NCBI GenBank assembly: GCA_025057315.1 | Contig: JANWXW010000156.1 | Coordinates: 1 to 46,565 of the forward strand | Source of the DNA: Myxococcota bacterium | GTDB taxonomy: Bacteria > Myxococcota_A > Polyangia > Palsa-1104 > JAEUJZ01 | Length of the DNA stretch: 46,565 bases | Direction of reading: 5' to 3' | Shown here: positions 33,749-43,021 of the stretch, one piece after another | How the letters are laid out: every line of letters begins with the position of its first letter | Numbering within the stretch: position 1 is the first letter of the stretch | Translations under genes and position numbers: made by a program | The notes under the pieces: generated by a model | What the model was told of the DNA's origin: nothing | Seen by the model: the letters and a program-made list of their open reading frames with translations, nothing else | The model's database searches: none

Positions 33749-35484
33749 TCACTTGCCGTACACCCGCTCGGCGGGCGGCCAGCGCGTGACGGTGACGGGA
33801 GCATATTCTACCTTGGGTGAACCATCCGGCGAACGAGTCACCATAGAATGGGCGAGAAATTTCTCATCATTGCGCTGCGGATAGTCGGTCCGCTGGTGCG
33901 CCCCACGCGACTCGGTGCGCAGCAGGGCACAGGCGACAATCGCGCGGGCAATCTCAAGCATGCAGGACAGCTCCAGCGCGGCGACCAGCTCGGTGTTGAA
34001 GATACGGCTGTGGTCCTCAATGAGCAGGTCCTGCTGCCGTTCGGTAAGCTCACACAGTTTGTTCTGCGCCTCCAGAAGGGCCCCTGGCTGCGATAGATGC
34101 CTGCTGCGCCCTCCATGATGTTTTGCATCTCGGTACGCAGGGTGGCAATGTGCTCTCTGCCACCGGTCTTGCGCAGCAGCTGTTCGAGGCGGCGCTTCTC
34201 GTCCTCAGCCTGTGCACGGATGGCAGCCGTCGGAGGCGGACACTCCCGGGCGAAGGCCGCCGCCGCTCGTCCGGCGCGCGCGCCAAAAACCAGCAGCTCG
34301 GGCAGCGAGCTGGACCCCAGCCGGTTGGCACCGTTGATGCCCACGCAGGCCACCTCGCCGGCGGCGTACAGGCCGCGCAGTGGTGTCGCGCCGTGGATGT
34401 CCGTGTGCACGCCACCCATCATGTAGTGCACCACCGGCCGCACCGGAATCATCTCCCACACCGGGTTAATGTTCTGGTACTTCTGGCCCAGCTCGCGAAC
34501 AAAGGGCAACCTGGTATTGATGACCTTTTCGCCCAAATGCCGCAGGTCCAGGTGCACCACCGGCCCACACGGGGTATCGATGGTGCGGCCCTTTTCCATC
34601 TCCTTGACAAAGGCCTGCGACAGCCGGTCGCGCGGGCCCAACTCCATGCTGCGCAGCACGGGTTTGGGCTGGGGAGTTCCCAGATTGTAGTCCTGCAGAT
34701 AGCGGTAGCCGTCCTTGTTCACCAGGTACCCACCCTCGGCGCGCGCAGCCTCGGTGATGAGGATGCCCGTGAAGGGCAGCCCCGTCGGGTGGTACTGCAC
34801 AAACTCCATGTCCTTGAGCGGCGCCCCAGCCCGGTAAGCCAAGGCCATGCCATCCCCGGTCTTGATGTTGGCATTAAAGGGATAGACCTTGCCCCAACCG
34901 CCGGTGCACAGAATGACCGCACTGGCCGTGAGCGCATGGATGCGCCCGGACATGAGCTCGATGGCCACCACCCCCTGCACACGGCCCTCATCGAGGAGCA
35001 GACGGGTCACATACCACTCGTCATAACGAGCCACGGTGCCATACCTAAGCGAGGTCTGAAACAGCGTGTGCAGCATGTGGAAGCCGGTCTTGTCCGCGGC
35101 AAACCACGTGCGCATCTTCTTCATGCCACCAAAGGGACGCACCGCGACGCGGCCGTCCGGCTCGCGGCTCCAGGGGCAACCCCAGTGCTCCAGGCGCAGC
35201 AGTTCCTGTGGGGCCTCCCTGACAAAGACCCCCACCGCATCCTGGTCGCACAGCCAGTCGCCTCCGGAAATGGTGTCGTAGGCGTGCTCGTCGAAGCTAT
35301 CGTCCTGGGCAATGCACCCCGCGGCCCCGCCCTCCGCTGCCACGGTGTGGCTGCGCATGGGGTAGACCTTGGATACCACCGCCCCCTTCAGCTGGGGGTT
35401 GGCCTCTGCCACGGCGATGGCGGCACGCAGCCACGCCCCTCCGCCGCCGATGATGAGCACCTCGTGATGGGCCGTGACATCCAT
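33749..35484 (-). pseudogene. frdA: Fumarate reductase flavoprotein A, frameshifted and with altered FAD motif
   Basis: The ATG at 35484 (GAGG upstream) opens an E. coli-type FrdA: H46 for covalent FAD in MRSHTVAAEGG, QYHPTGLPFTGILITEAARA and VHYMMGGVHTDIHG are present. The FAD dinucleotide motif reads G13-G-G15-G-A-W18. The third essential Gly is Trp, where E. coli has GAGGAG. Near 34077-34084 the frame shifts. The true C-terminus (LLEAQNKLCELTERQQDL, RIFNTELVAALELS, TESRGAHQRTDYPQRND, ending PPAERVYGK) lies in another frame and stops at 33749. Read in the original frame, translation runs to 33838 with nonsense residues. This looks like early decay. Confidence 0.85.
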
Positions 35485-35581
35485 GGATCCTCGCTAAAGC
35501 CTCGGTGGGGCCGGAGCAACCCGCTCGCGGCGTGAGGTCTTCGAGAATCTATGCGTGGCCTACAGGGCGTGTCAAGCAAGG

Positions 35582-36376
35582 CTATCGGGAGAGGCAGAGG
35601 GCGCTGCGCTCGGGAGCGCACACCGGGCTCCGTCCTGGAGGGAGAGGGACGAGCCCGGGGCAGCAGGCGTAGCCCTTGCGGCAGTCTTCCGGCTTCATGC
35701 AGTGGGCCAAGCAAACGCGCATGCCGCCGGAGACGCCGACGCAGGATGAACCGGCGGGGCAGGGCTGGCGCTCGTTGCAGCCGCGCACGGTGCAATAGCC
35801 GCCGACGAAGCTCCGATCTTGTGCCTCGGTGATGCACTGCCCGGTGGCGCAGTCAGCATCCCTGGTACACGCTGCTCCAATGCCTCCCCCCATCGGCCGC
35901 TTCGGTCCACACTTGCCGTTGATGCAGGCTGGCTCGGGCTGGGGCAGGCCCGGACAGATGCACCTGGAAGGCCCGCACTCTTGTGCAACCCAGCTCTTGA
36001 GCAGGCTCTCCATCTGCTCGGTGCGCCACCACTTGTTAACGTACACATCGCCGCATTCGCCAGGCAAGCCACACTCCGTCCGCGCCACCACGCACTCTTC
36101 GTCTGTACGGCAGGCCGTGCTGTTGGCCAGGTTGGCTGTCACCAGAGCGCGGATGTCCCGGCAGCTCAGCCCCGTTGCGCCATCTGGGACCGTACCACTG
36201 TCCAGTCCTGGGTTGCCATCATGTCCATTTGCATCCGTCTCAGAGCCAAGGTCGCCAGAGCCACCAGGGCCATCCTCTCCAGAGGAAAGGTCGGCACCGG
36301 AGCCGAAGTCGTCATTGTGGACGGTGCACCCCAGCGCTAGCACCGCCCATGTGAGCAGAATCGCAGGAGCGCGCAT
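35582..36376 (-). CDS. Cysteine-rich lipoprotein, myxobacterial type
   Basis: The 264-residue protein has a strong AAAGGAGG before its ATG and a lipobox ending VLALGC at residue 17. A Gly/Asp/Ser-rich linker (about 20-70) follows. The remainder holds about 20 cysteines in patterns such as CRTDEECVVARTECGLPGEC, CTRDADCATGQC, CNERQPCPAGSSC and CMKPEDCRKGYACC. Each is a short disulphide-bonded module of the kind repeated in myxobacterial surface lipoproteins. The function is unknown; it is probably exposed on the outer membrane. A TTGACA sequence lies on the coding strand at 36461-36456, about 80 bases upstream, as a possible -35 box without a clear -10. Confidence 0.82.
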   Translation of the reverse strand: MRAPAILLTWAVLALGCTVHNDDFGSGADLSSGEDGPGGSGDLGSETDANGHDGNPGLDSGTVPDGATGLSCRDIRALVTANLANSTACRTDEECVVARTECGLPGECGDVYVNKWWRTEQMESLLKSWVAQECGPSRCICPGLPQPEPACINGKCGPKRPMGGGIGAACTRDADCATGQCITEAQDRSFVGGYCTVRGCNERQPCPAGSSCVGVSGGMRVCLAHCMKPEDCRKGYACCPGLVPLPPGRSPVCAPERSALCLSR

Positions 36377-36529
36377 GATTTCCTCCTTTTGGCAAGAAGA
36401 TGTTCCACAAGGACAGACAGAGCCATCGCAAAAAATGTTCCCATCTTTACGGTCGTGTCAACCCCTTGGACTGATTGGGATAGGGTATCAGAAAACTGAG
36501 AGGGATCGGACAGAGATGTCGGGCGCCTG

Positions 36530-38014
36530 CTAGCCTCCCGGAGGCGATCGGTACTCGATGGGACCGAGGTCGGCCGCGCGTTCGATGTGCCGCCGGTCAC
36601 CGACAAGCACGATGGTCATCCGAGTAGGGTCCAGGTAGCGCACGGCCACCCGGTGCACCTCGGCTGCATCCACTGCGGCAACACGCTCGGCAAAGGTCGC
36701 AAAGAAGTTCTCGGGCAGGGAGTGGATGTGCAGGGCGGACAGCTCTCCGGCCACCTGCACCGCGGAGGCAAAGCGCCCGGCCAGCGATCGGGTCAGGTAG
36801 TCCCTGGCCTGCTGTAGTTCGGCCTCGGCGACCTTGGCAGAGCGGATGGCCGCCGCCTCGCGCAGCATCTCTGCCAGGGCCTCGCGTGTGCTGTCGCCCC
36901 TGACCGAGGCCCGCATGAGGAAGGGCCCGCCATCGCGAGCAAAGCTGAACTCGCTGCTTGCCCCGTAGGTGTAGCCGTGCTGTTCGCGCAGGTTCATCAT
37001 GAGCCGCGAGTTGAACTGGCCCCCAAGCAAGGTGTTGAGGACCAGCAGCGGAAAGTAGTCTGGGTGGTTGCGCGGTACGCTGGGCTCACCGACCAGAATC
37101 ACAGTCTGACTCTGGCCAGGCAAATCCACGGCCAGGATTCGCCGCTGCGCCACCGGCACCGGGGCCATCCTGGGGAGCTCCTTGCGCCTCTTTGATGCCT
37201 TCCAGCCCCCCAACTCATCCCCGAGCAACGCCCGCACAGCGGCTGGCTCAACATCGCCCACGACAAAGATCGCGGCGTCGTCGGGTCGCAGGCGCTCCCG
37301 GTGCCACCACCGGCAGTCGTAGTGGTCGAGCAGCGCCACTGCCTCGGCCGTACCGATGGCGGGCGCCCGGCGGCGGTGCTCTGGCCCATAGAGGGCTGCC
37401 TCCAGCAAGTCGTGGGCAATGTTCTGCGGCGCATCCTGTCGCTGGCGGATGCGCGTGATGGTGTCTGCCTTGACGCGCTTAAGCTCAGCAGGAAGGATCC
37501 GGGGCCGACGGAGCACATCGGCCAGCAGGCGCACCGAGGGCAACAGGTTCTGGCTGAGCGTCCGCAGCTGCACCACGGTGGCACTGAAGCTGGTGTGGAT
37601 GGACAGCGTTGCCCCCAGATGCGCCAGGGCACCGGCCAGTTCCAGAGGTCCGCGTCTGCCCGCCCCCTCGTCGAGCATGTCTGCGCACAACGAAGCCATG
37701 CCAGGTCGGTCCGGGGGATCCTCCAGCGCTCCAACCGCCCAGACCACCGACAGCACCACGATGGGCAGGAGGGGACGCTGGACGACCCATACATGCATGC
37801 CGTTGCTCAGTTCGAATCGCTGCGGCTGCGGAGGGCTGAAGCGGGGGGGCGGTCCCAGGGGCGGCAGCTGGTAGCGATCATCCTGCACCGACGCAGCGGT
37901 CCGCGGCACGCCGGCTTCGATGGGGGGAGGCAGGGCAGAGAGGCGCACTTGTGGCTCGGCACAAGCACAGACCATAGCCAGGGCAAGCGTGGCATACGGT
38001 GATGGGCTTCTCAT
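36530..38014 (-). CDS. M16 peptidase family, catalytically inactive subunit, lipoprotein-like
   Basis: The 494-residue protein begins with a signal of lipoprotein type (LALAMVCAC). It has the two-lobe M16 fold: the N-terminal lobe is FELSNGMHVWVVQRPLLPIV, and the C-terminal lobe has LLNTLLGGQFNSRLMMNLRE and HGYTYGASSEF, the R/Y substrate-binding signature. The zinc motif HxxEH is missing; the equivalent place reads LCADMLDEGAG. Such subunits pair with an active M16 partner, as in mitochondrial processing peptidase or Sphingomonas heterodimers. The partner is encoded directly upstream with a four-base ATGA overlap. They probably cut peptides in the periplasm. Confidence 0.9.
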   Translation of the reverse strand: MRSPSPYATLALAMVCACAEPQVRLSALPPPIEAGVPRTAASVQDDRYQLPPLGPPPRFSPPQPQRFELSNGMHVWVVQRPLLPIVVLSVVWAVGALEDPPDRPGMASLCADMLDEGAGRRGPLELAGALAHLGATLSIHTSFSATVVQLRTLSQNLLPSVRLLADVLRRPRILPAELKRVKADTITRIRQRQDAPQNIAHDLLEAALYGPEHRRRAPAIGTAEAVALLDHYDCRWWHRERLRPDDAAIFVVGDVEPAAVRALLGDELGGWKASKRRKELPRMAPVPVAQRRILAVDLPGQSQTVILVGEPSVPRNHPDYFPLLVLNTLLGGQFNSRLMMNLREQHGYTYGASSEFSFARDGGPFLMRASVRGDSTREALAEMLREAAAIRSAKVAEAELQQARDYLTRSLAGRFASAVQVAGELSALHIHSLPENFFATFAERVAAVDAAEVHRVAVRYLDPTRMTIVLVGDRRHIERAADLGPIEYRSPPGG

Positions 38015-39402
38015 CCCTTCCTTTCCTCCTGGCGCGGGCCCGTCGCTGGCCCCGGCGAGATGGTCAGAACGACCCGGCCGGGGCCTAGGTAGGTCAACAG
38101 CGCCTGGTGAACCGTCTGGGGGGTGGCACGGCGGTACCGCTCCAGGTCGCGTGCCAGGTAGTCCGGATCGCCCGCATAGTAAAAATACTGCTGCAGCATC
38201 TCGGCGCGCCCGCGAAACCCGCCGAGCTCGTCGAGGTCAAACAGCAGGGCAGCCTCGATCTGGTTGCGCGCCCGCTCCATCTCCTGCTGGCTGGGTGGGC
38301 TCCGCCGCAGCTGGTGCAGTTCGTCATCGATGGCCTGCAAGAGTTCCTCCGGGCGCTTGCCCTCCCTGGCCGTGGCCACAATGCCAAAGCGCGAGGACAG
38401 CAGCTGCGACTGCTGGAACACCTCCACCTCCTGCGCCAAGCGGTCCTGATAGACCAGACGGCGATACAAACGCCCCTCCTTGCCGCCAAGTACCCGGGCC
38501 AGCAGATCCAGCTCCGCATCACCGGGATGAAAGCGCGCTGGCGAGTGCCAGACGACATACAGGCGCGGCAAGCTCACTCGGTCGGTGGCCTCCACCCGTC
38601 GCTCCTGGGTGAGCACAGGCATGGCCCACTGGCGCACCAGCGGCGGACGTTCGCGCCGCGGCAGGGGCCCAAACCACTTGTCCACCAGGCGCCGCGCCTC
38701 CTTGGGGTCCACATCCCCGGCAATGACGAGCACGGCATTGCTGGGCGTGTAATACCGGTTAAAGAAGGTGCGCACATCGTCCAGAGTGGCCGCCTCCAGG
38801 TCCTTGTGTTCTCCAATGGTCAGATGGCGGTAGGGGTGTCCCTCTGGATAGAGAGCCTCTGCCAGGTACCGGGGCGCTAGCCCATAGGGGGCAACCTCGT
38901 AATTCTGACGGCGCTCATTGCGCACCACCTCGCGCTGGTTGTCGAGCTTCTCCTGGGTCAGCGCATCCAGAAGGAACCCCATCCGGTCCGCCTCCAAAAA
39001 CAGCACCCGCTCAAGCGCCCCGGCAGGCACGACCGCAAAGTAGTTGGTGCGGTCGGTGTTGGTGGTGCCATTGAGCGTGCCCCCGGCCTGCTGCACGTAC
39101 TTGAAGTGCATGTCGTCGCCCACGTGCCTGGAGCCCTGAAACATCATGTGCTCAAATAGGTGCGCAAAGCCGGTGCGCCCGCGCTCCTCGTCCTTGCTGC
39201 CAACGTGGTACCATATGCTGACCGCCACCAGCGGCACGCTATGGTCCTCGTGGATGAGGACCTCCAAGCCGTTGGCGAGTTGCAGGCGGGAAAAGGCCAG
39301 CTGGGGCACCGTGGGCCCAGGGGAGGCAGCCCCGGTGAGGACCAGGCACAGGGGGAGCAGCAAGGTCAGCGGTCGGCCCGCAGCACGGACGGGAAGCAGC
39401 AT
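38011..39402 (-). CDS. M16 zinc peptidase, catalytic subunit
   Basis: The ATG at 39402 is chosen: GGAG lies six bases upstream, and the protein then begins with a standard signal peptide (MLLPVRAAGRPLTLLLPLCL). The open frame continues to 39519 without a plausible signal. The 463-residue product has the zinc motif H-L-F-E-H in FAHLFEHMMFQGS with the third ligand Glu in DNQREVVRNERRQNYE. Also present are GTTNTDRTNYFAVVP and NRYYTPSNAVLVIAGDVDP. It should be a secreted, zinc-dependent oligopeptidase. Together with the overlapping inactive subunit gene it forms an M16 heterodimer operon. Confidence 0.93.
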   Translation of the reverse strand: MLLPVRAAGRPLTLLLPLCLVLTGAASPGPTVPQLAFSRLQLANGLEVLIHEDHSVPLVAVSIWYHVGSKDEERGRTGFAHLFEHMMFQGSRHVGDDMHFKYVQQAGGTLNGTTNTDRTNYFAVVPAGALERVLFLEADRMGFLLDALTQEKLDNQREVVRNERRQNYEVAPYGLAPRYLAEALYPEGHPYRHLTIGEHKDLEAATLDDVRTFFNRYYTPSNAVLVIAGDVDPKEARRLVDKWFGPLPRRERPPLVRQWAMPVLTQERRVEATDRVSLPRLYVVWHSPARFHPGDAELDLLARVLGGKEGRLYRRLVYQDRLAQEVEVFQQSQLLSSRFGIVATAREGKRPEELLQAIDDELHQLRRSPPSQQEMERARNQIEAALLFDLDELGGFRGRAEMLQQYFYYAGDPDYLARDLERYRRATPQTVHQALLTYLGPGRVVLTISPGPATGPRQEERKG

Positions 39403-39593
39403 GGACATCTCCAAAACCTTCATCTTATCAAGAGGTTGGTTGCAACCAAAGTTCCAACCCACAGGGCACAAAGGGATGCACCCCCCCAGCGTACAAAGAG
39501 CTGCCAGAGCAAACCCCACCCAGCTGGCACGCCGGGGGAAAACGCCTCAGGACTCAGAAAAGGTACAGCTTCCCGCGCAGAGCCAGGTGCTCG

Positions 39594-42500
39594 TCAGCGG
39601 AAGGGATCGTGCAGATCGTCCATCGACCGCTCCGAGCCGTCGGTCTGATCTGGGTCGAGAGACGGCGGACGGGCACGCCGGGGACGCTTTGCTGTCGACT
39701 TGGGCACTTCGCTCGGTAGACCGGCTGGTTCGAGCGGCCGGGGGACGGTCAGCGGGGGCACGGCCAGAGCAGGCGGGGAGGCCGGCACGGCTGAGGGAAC
39801 GGTGGGCCGGGTAGAGGGGGCCGGCGCAGGCGGACGAGGCGTGGGAGGAGGCGAGGCAGGCGGGGAAGCGGAAGGGGAAGCTGGAGCAACGGCTGGGGGC
39901 CCGCCATAGCGCTGCAGGACCAGCAGTCCCAGGACGCTGAAGAGGGCTGAGACCAGGGCCGTGGCTGCCACAAGCATCAAGACTCGTCCGGTGGTCAGCG
40001 ACTGCGTCACCCCCACCGGCCCGACCAGGGCCGTGGGCCGCTGCTGCTCGCCGCTCAGACGCGGATCGGCGGCGACCACGGGCAGAGATCCGCTGGCCAC
40101 CGCTGGCAGGGGCCCGCTCAGACCTGCAACAGAACCGATGGGTACGTACAGCACCCCACTGGGTGGCAGCGTCGCCGGCTGCATCATGGAAGGCGCCGCC
40201 GCCATGGGCTGCGGCGCAGACGGGGGCCGCGACACCGAAGGCAAGAGCAGCGTCGGCATGCCTGCCGGGGGCACCGGCCGCCGCTGGGGGGGTTGGGACG
40301 GCGGTGGAAGCGCCTCTTGTGCCGGTGGTGCATCCTCCTCCAGGATGGGGAGCTCACCTTCCCCGGTTTCTTCCACGGCACGAATGATCTCGAGCACGCG
40401 GGTCACGCGCTGTACCTTCTGTCCCTGCGCGGCGCGGGCCGCCTCCGCAGCGCGGGCCGCCTCCGCAGCGCGTTCGGCGGCCTTTCGGCGCTCCTCTTCG
40501 AGCTGCCGCGCTGCCTCGGCCTGCTCGATGGCCTTGCTTAGCTGGGTCTGGCGCTGGACACGTGCTGCTTCGGCCTGTTCGGCCTCCTGCCTGGCCCGCT
40601 CCATCTCTCTGGCCCGCCTGCGCTCCTCGATGCGGGCCAGTTCGGCCTCAAATGCCGCCTCCCGGGCGCGGGCAGCGGCCTGCTCGGCCTCCTCCGCAGC
40701 CCGGCGGGCCTCAGCTTCCCGCTGCTCGGCTTCCCGCCGTGCCGCTTCCGCCTCTCGGCGCGCCGCCTCCTGGCGCTGCTGCTCCTGCTCTCCCTGCTGG
40801 CGGCTAGCCGCCTCCGCGGCCAGCCGTTCGGCCTCCGCAGCCACCCGCTCCGCCTCCCGGCGCGCTGCCTCCAGCCGTTCGGCCTCTCGGCGCGCCGCCT
40901 CCGCTCGTTCCGCCTCTCGGCGCGCCGCCTCCGCCCGCTCCGCTTCCCAGCGCTCCGCCTCCAGCCGCTCCGCCTCCAGCCGTTCGGCCTCTCGGCGCGC
41001 CGCCTCCGCTCGTTCCGCCTCCAGCCGTTCGGCCTCCCGCTCCTGCTCGGCGATCCGCTCCGCTTCCCGGCGCGCCGCCTCCGCCCGCTCCGCTTCCCGG
41101 CGCGCCGCCTCCGCCCGCTCCGCTTCCCGGCGCGCCGCCTCCGCCCGCTCCGCCTCTAGCCGCTCCGCCTCTCGGCGCGCCGCCTCCTTTCGGGCCTCCC
41201 GCTCGGCGGCGCGGAGCTTGTCGGCCTCCGCCAGCTCGGCGCGCATGCGGGCCAGCACCTCGGCCCGGGCTGCCTCCACCATGCGCCTGGTCGCCTCCCG
41301 GCGCGCTGCCTCCTGGCGCTCAGCCCGCTCGCGCTGCTCCTTGTCGCGCTGGGCACGCGCTGCCTCCGCCCGTGCCAGCACCGCCGCCCGCCCCTGCTCC
41401 AGCATGCGCTCCCGCTCGCTCATGGGCCGCGGAGGCTGCTCTTGCTCCCCCTCTTGCTCCTGGTCATCAGCCAGCGCTTCTTCCAGCGATTGACCCTGCT
41501 CGACGCTGGAGACGAGTCTGGCCAGGTCGCGCACCCGCACGGTGGCCTTGGGTCGTCTGTTCCGCGATGATGGCTGAGGGGGCACGGGGTCGCTGGTGCA
41601 GGGGGGCGTGACCTCAGAGGCCGGAGCTGCCGCGGTCGAAGGCGGGGGGGCAGCCTGAGCGGCACAGGAAGGACCCCCCTCCTCGGATGGCAGCGGGCCC
41701 GGGGGAGGCTCGGGCTCGGGTCGCCGCAGGGGCACTACCTTCTTATGAACCACCGTCCGGCGCCGGACCGCCCGGCTCAGGTCCTCTGCCATGGCGGGTA
41801 CCGTCTCCAGCGCAGCGGCTAGGGCCACCCCGGCCCTGGCGAAGGCCGCCTCCACTGCCGCGGCCAGCGCCTCTCCATCGGCGAAGCGGTCTTCGGGTCG
41901 GCGCGCGCAGGCCCGGGCAATCACCTCGTCGAGTGCAGCCGCCAGGCCAGTGGGGACGCCGGCCAGTGCCAACCTGGGTGGGGGCTGCGCCAGCTTCTCC
42001 AGCACCACCTCCATCTGGTCGGCTCCGAAGGCAGAACGCCCCGTGAGGGTCTCATACAAGATCGCCCCTAGGGCAAACAGGTCTGCGCTGGGGGAGGGCG
42101 AATCGACCTCGCCGGCGACTTGCTCCGGCGCCAGGTAACGCAAGCGCTCCAGGGGGATGTCCTCGTCGAGTCCCGGCCCCCGCTTGCGCAGGTGATGGAG
42201 CCCCGCATCGAGCAGCACCGGCCGCCCGGGAACGACTCCGCGGCTGGCCTGGGCCGGCAAAAAGATGTGCTCAGGCCGCACGTCCCCGTGCACAGTTCCA
42301 GCCGCGTGCACCTGGGCGAGCGTCCGCGCCACGGTGGCTACCACCATCCCCGCTTCGGCCACTGGCAGGGGGCCTGAGAGCAGACGCTGGCGCAGGCTCT
42401 GCCCCACCAGCAGGTCACTGGCCAAAAATGGCGCTCCCTCCGGCGTGAAGCCCAGCTCGGCCTTCAGCACGCCAGGCACGCGCGACAGGGTGCGCAGATC

Positions 42501-42737
42501 GTTGCGCAGGCGCAGCATCCGCTCGTGGGTGTGCGCCAGTTCCCGCCGCAGGAGCTTGATGGCATACGGCGCGTTCTGCCGCAGGTGCCACGCATTGTAG
42601 TTGATACCAGTGGCCCCCTGGCCGAGAAACGCATCCAAGCGATAGGTGCCGATGAGCACGGTGCCGATGCGTGCCGCAGGAGGGATCTCGGGGCCAACAA
42701 GCCACGTGGGGGTCGATTCTATCTGGGTGGTCCTCAT
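39594..42737 (-). CDS. Probable pseudokinase with long charged single-helix domain and transmembrane segment
   Basis: The 1047-residue protein has four parts. (1) A kinase-like domain at about 25-300 keeps Gly-loop FLGQGATGINYNAW, K61 (YAIKLL) and YLAPEQ. Its catalytic loop is H150-G-D152-V-R-P-E-H157 (Lys to Arg, Asn to His), and DFG is D177-A-G179. (2) A Pro-rich linker. (3) About 350 residues of Glu/Arg/Ala repeats with a ten-residue period (AEAARREAER), with i to i+4 salt bridges suggesting a single alpha helix or coiled coil up to about 50 nm long. (4) A membrane segment at about 925-947 (VLMLVAATALVSALFSVLGL) and a Pro-rich, basic tail outside. It is probably a structural or scaffold kinase relative. 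Weak residual activity is possible, since Asp152 and Asp177 remain. Confidence 0.82.
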   Translation of the reverse strand: MRTTQIESTPTWLVGPEIPPAARIGTVLIGTYRLDAFLGQGATGINYNAWHLRQNAPYAIKLLRRELAHTHERMLRLRNDLRTLSRVPGVLKAELGFTPEGAPFLASDLLVGQSLRQRLLSGPLPVAEAGMVVATVARTLAQVHAAGTVHGDVRPEHIFLPAQASRGVVPGRPVLLDAGLHHLRKRGPGLDEDIPLERLRYLAPEQVAGEVDSPSPSADLFALGAILYETLTGRSAFGADQMEVVLEKLAQPPPRLALAGVPTGLAAALDEVIARACARRPEDRFADGEALAAAVEAAFARAGVALAAALETVPAMAEDLSRAVRRRTVVHKKVVPLRRPEPEPPPGPLPSEEGGPSCAAQAAPPPSTAAAPASEVTPPCTSDPVPPQPSSRNRRPKATVRVRDLARLVSSVEQGQSLEEALADDQEQEGEQEQPPRPMSERERMLEQGRAAVLARAEAARAQRDKEQRERAERQEAARREATRRMVEAARAEVLARMRAELAEADKLRAAEREARKEAARREAERLEAERAEAARREAERAEAARREAERAEAARREAERIAEQEREAERLEAERAEAARREAERLEAERLEAERWEAERAEAARREAERAEAARREAERLEAARREAERVAAEAERLAAEAASRQQGEQEQQRQEAARREAEAARREAEQREAEARRAAEEAEQAAARAREAAFEAELARIEERRRAREMERARQEAEQAEAARVQRQTQLSKAIEQAEAARQLEEERRKAAERAAEAARAAEAARAAQGQKVQRVTRVLEIIRAVEETGEGELPILEEDAPPAQEALPPPSQPPQRRPVPPAGMPTLLLPSVSRPPSAPQPMAAAPSMMQPATLPPSGVLYVPIGSVAGLSGPLPAVASGSLPVVAADPRLSGEQQRPTALVGPVGVTQSLTTGRVLMLVAATALVSALFSVLGLLVLQRYGGPPAVAPASPSASPPASPPPTPRPPAPAPSTRPTVPSAVPASPPALAVPPLTVPRPLEPAGLPSEVPKSTAKRPRRARPPSLDPDQTDGSERSMDDLHDPFR
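41061..41150. repeat. Three exact 30-bp tandem units inside the pseudokinase gene
   Basis: The unit cgcttcccggcgcgccgcct plus ccgcccgctc is repeated three times without change, and diverged copies spread over about 40840-41200. Thirty bases encode ten residues, so the repeat expands the charged helix without shifting the frame. Length variation between strains is likely. Confidence 0.85.
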
Positions 42738-42926
42738 ACGAATGGCGCCCCGGCTGGCCTAGATTAGGCACGCATTGACTTGTATGGATCTTCGCAGATT
42801 CAGAATTGTTCGAAAAGTGGCTTCGTACGGACCAAGGGACATCTCAACCCTCGACCAGCCAGCGCATCCCGGGTCGTGGAGAGCCCCGGCGCGAGGATGG
42901 GAGCCCCCCAGCCCAACCGAACAGAT

Positions 42927-42954
42927 AATATAAGAATAGTAATTCAGAATCCAA
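42927..42954 (-). promoter_or_regulatory. Possible promoter for the pseudokinase gene
   Basis: On the minus strand TTGGAT (42954-42949), a 16-base spacer and TATATT (42932-42927) form a weak sigma-70-like pair inside an A/T-rich block. The start codon is about 190 bases downstream, leaving a long leader. The match of the -35 is poor. Confidence 0.3.
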
Positions 42955-42964
42955 CCAAAATGCA

Positions 42965-42994
42965 TTGAACTTTTGGCAACAAAGCGGGTAAAAT
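42965..42994 (+). promoter_or_regulatory. Candidate sigma-70-type promoter for the histidine-kinase pair
   Basis: TTGAAC (42965-42970), an 18-base spacer and TAAAAT (42989-42994) match the -35/-10 consensus at 4/6 and 5/6. They lie in an A/T-rich stretch just before the first kinase gene, and the leader includes GGAG at 43007-43010. Position and composition both fit. It is unproven. Confidence 0.5.
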
Positions 42995-43021
42995 CACAAA
43001 AATTTTGGAGTCTACAGTCCG

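Noticed and set aside
32229..35484. All lesions in frd being sequencing errors
   Set aside because: The C7 run near 33000 could be one, but the Gly-to-Trp change, the TAG and the non-homopolymer shifts in frdB and frdD are harder to explain so; kept as an open alternative to be tested with reads.
34123..35535. Plus-strand 470-residue open frame
   Set aside because: It is the complement of frdA, which matches fumarate reductase over its length; the plus-strand product shows no recognisable motif.
41061..41150. CRISPR-like direct repeats of 30 bp
   Set aside because: The units abut without spacers, are in frame within a coding helix and have ten-codon periodicity, so they are coding tandem repeats.
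39961..41493. Plus-strand 510-residue open frame rich in Ser/Arg/Ala
   Set aside because: It is antisense to the Glu/Arg/Ala repeat part of the pseudokinase gene; the low-complexity composition is the mirror of that repeat and there is no domain or ribosome-binding site.
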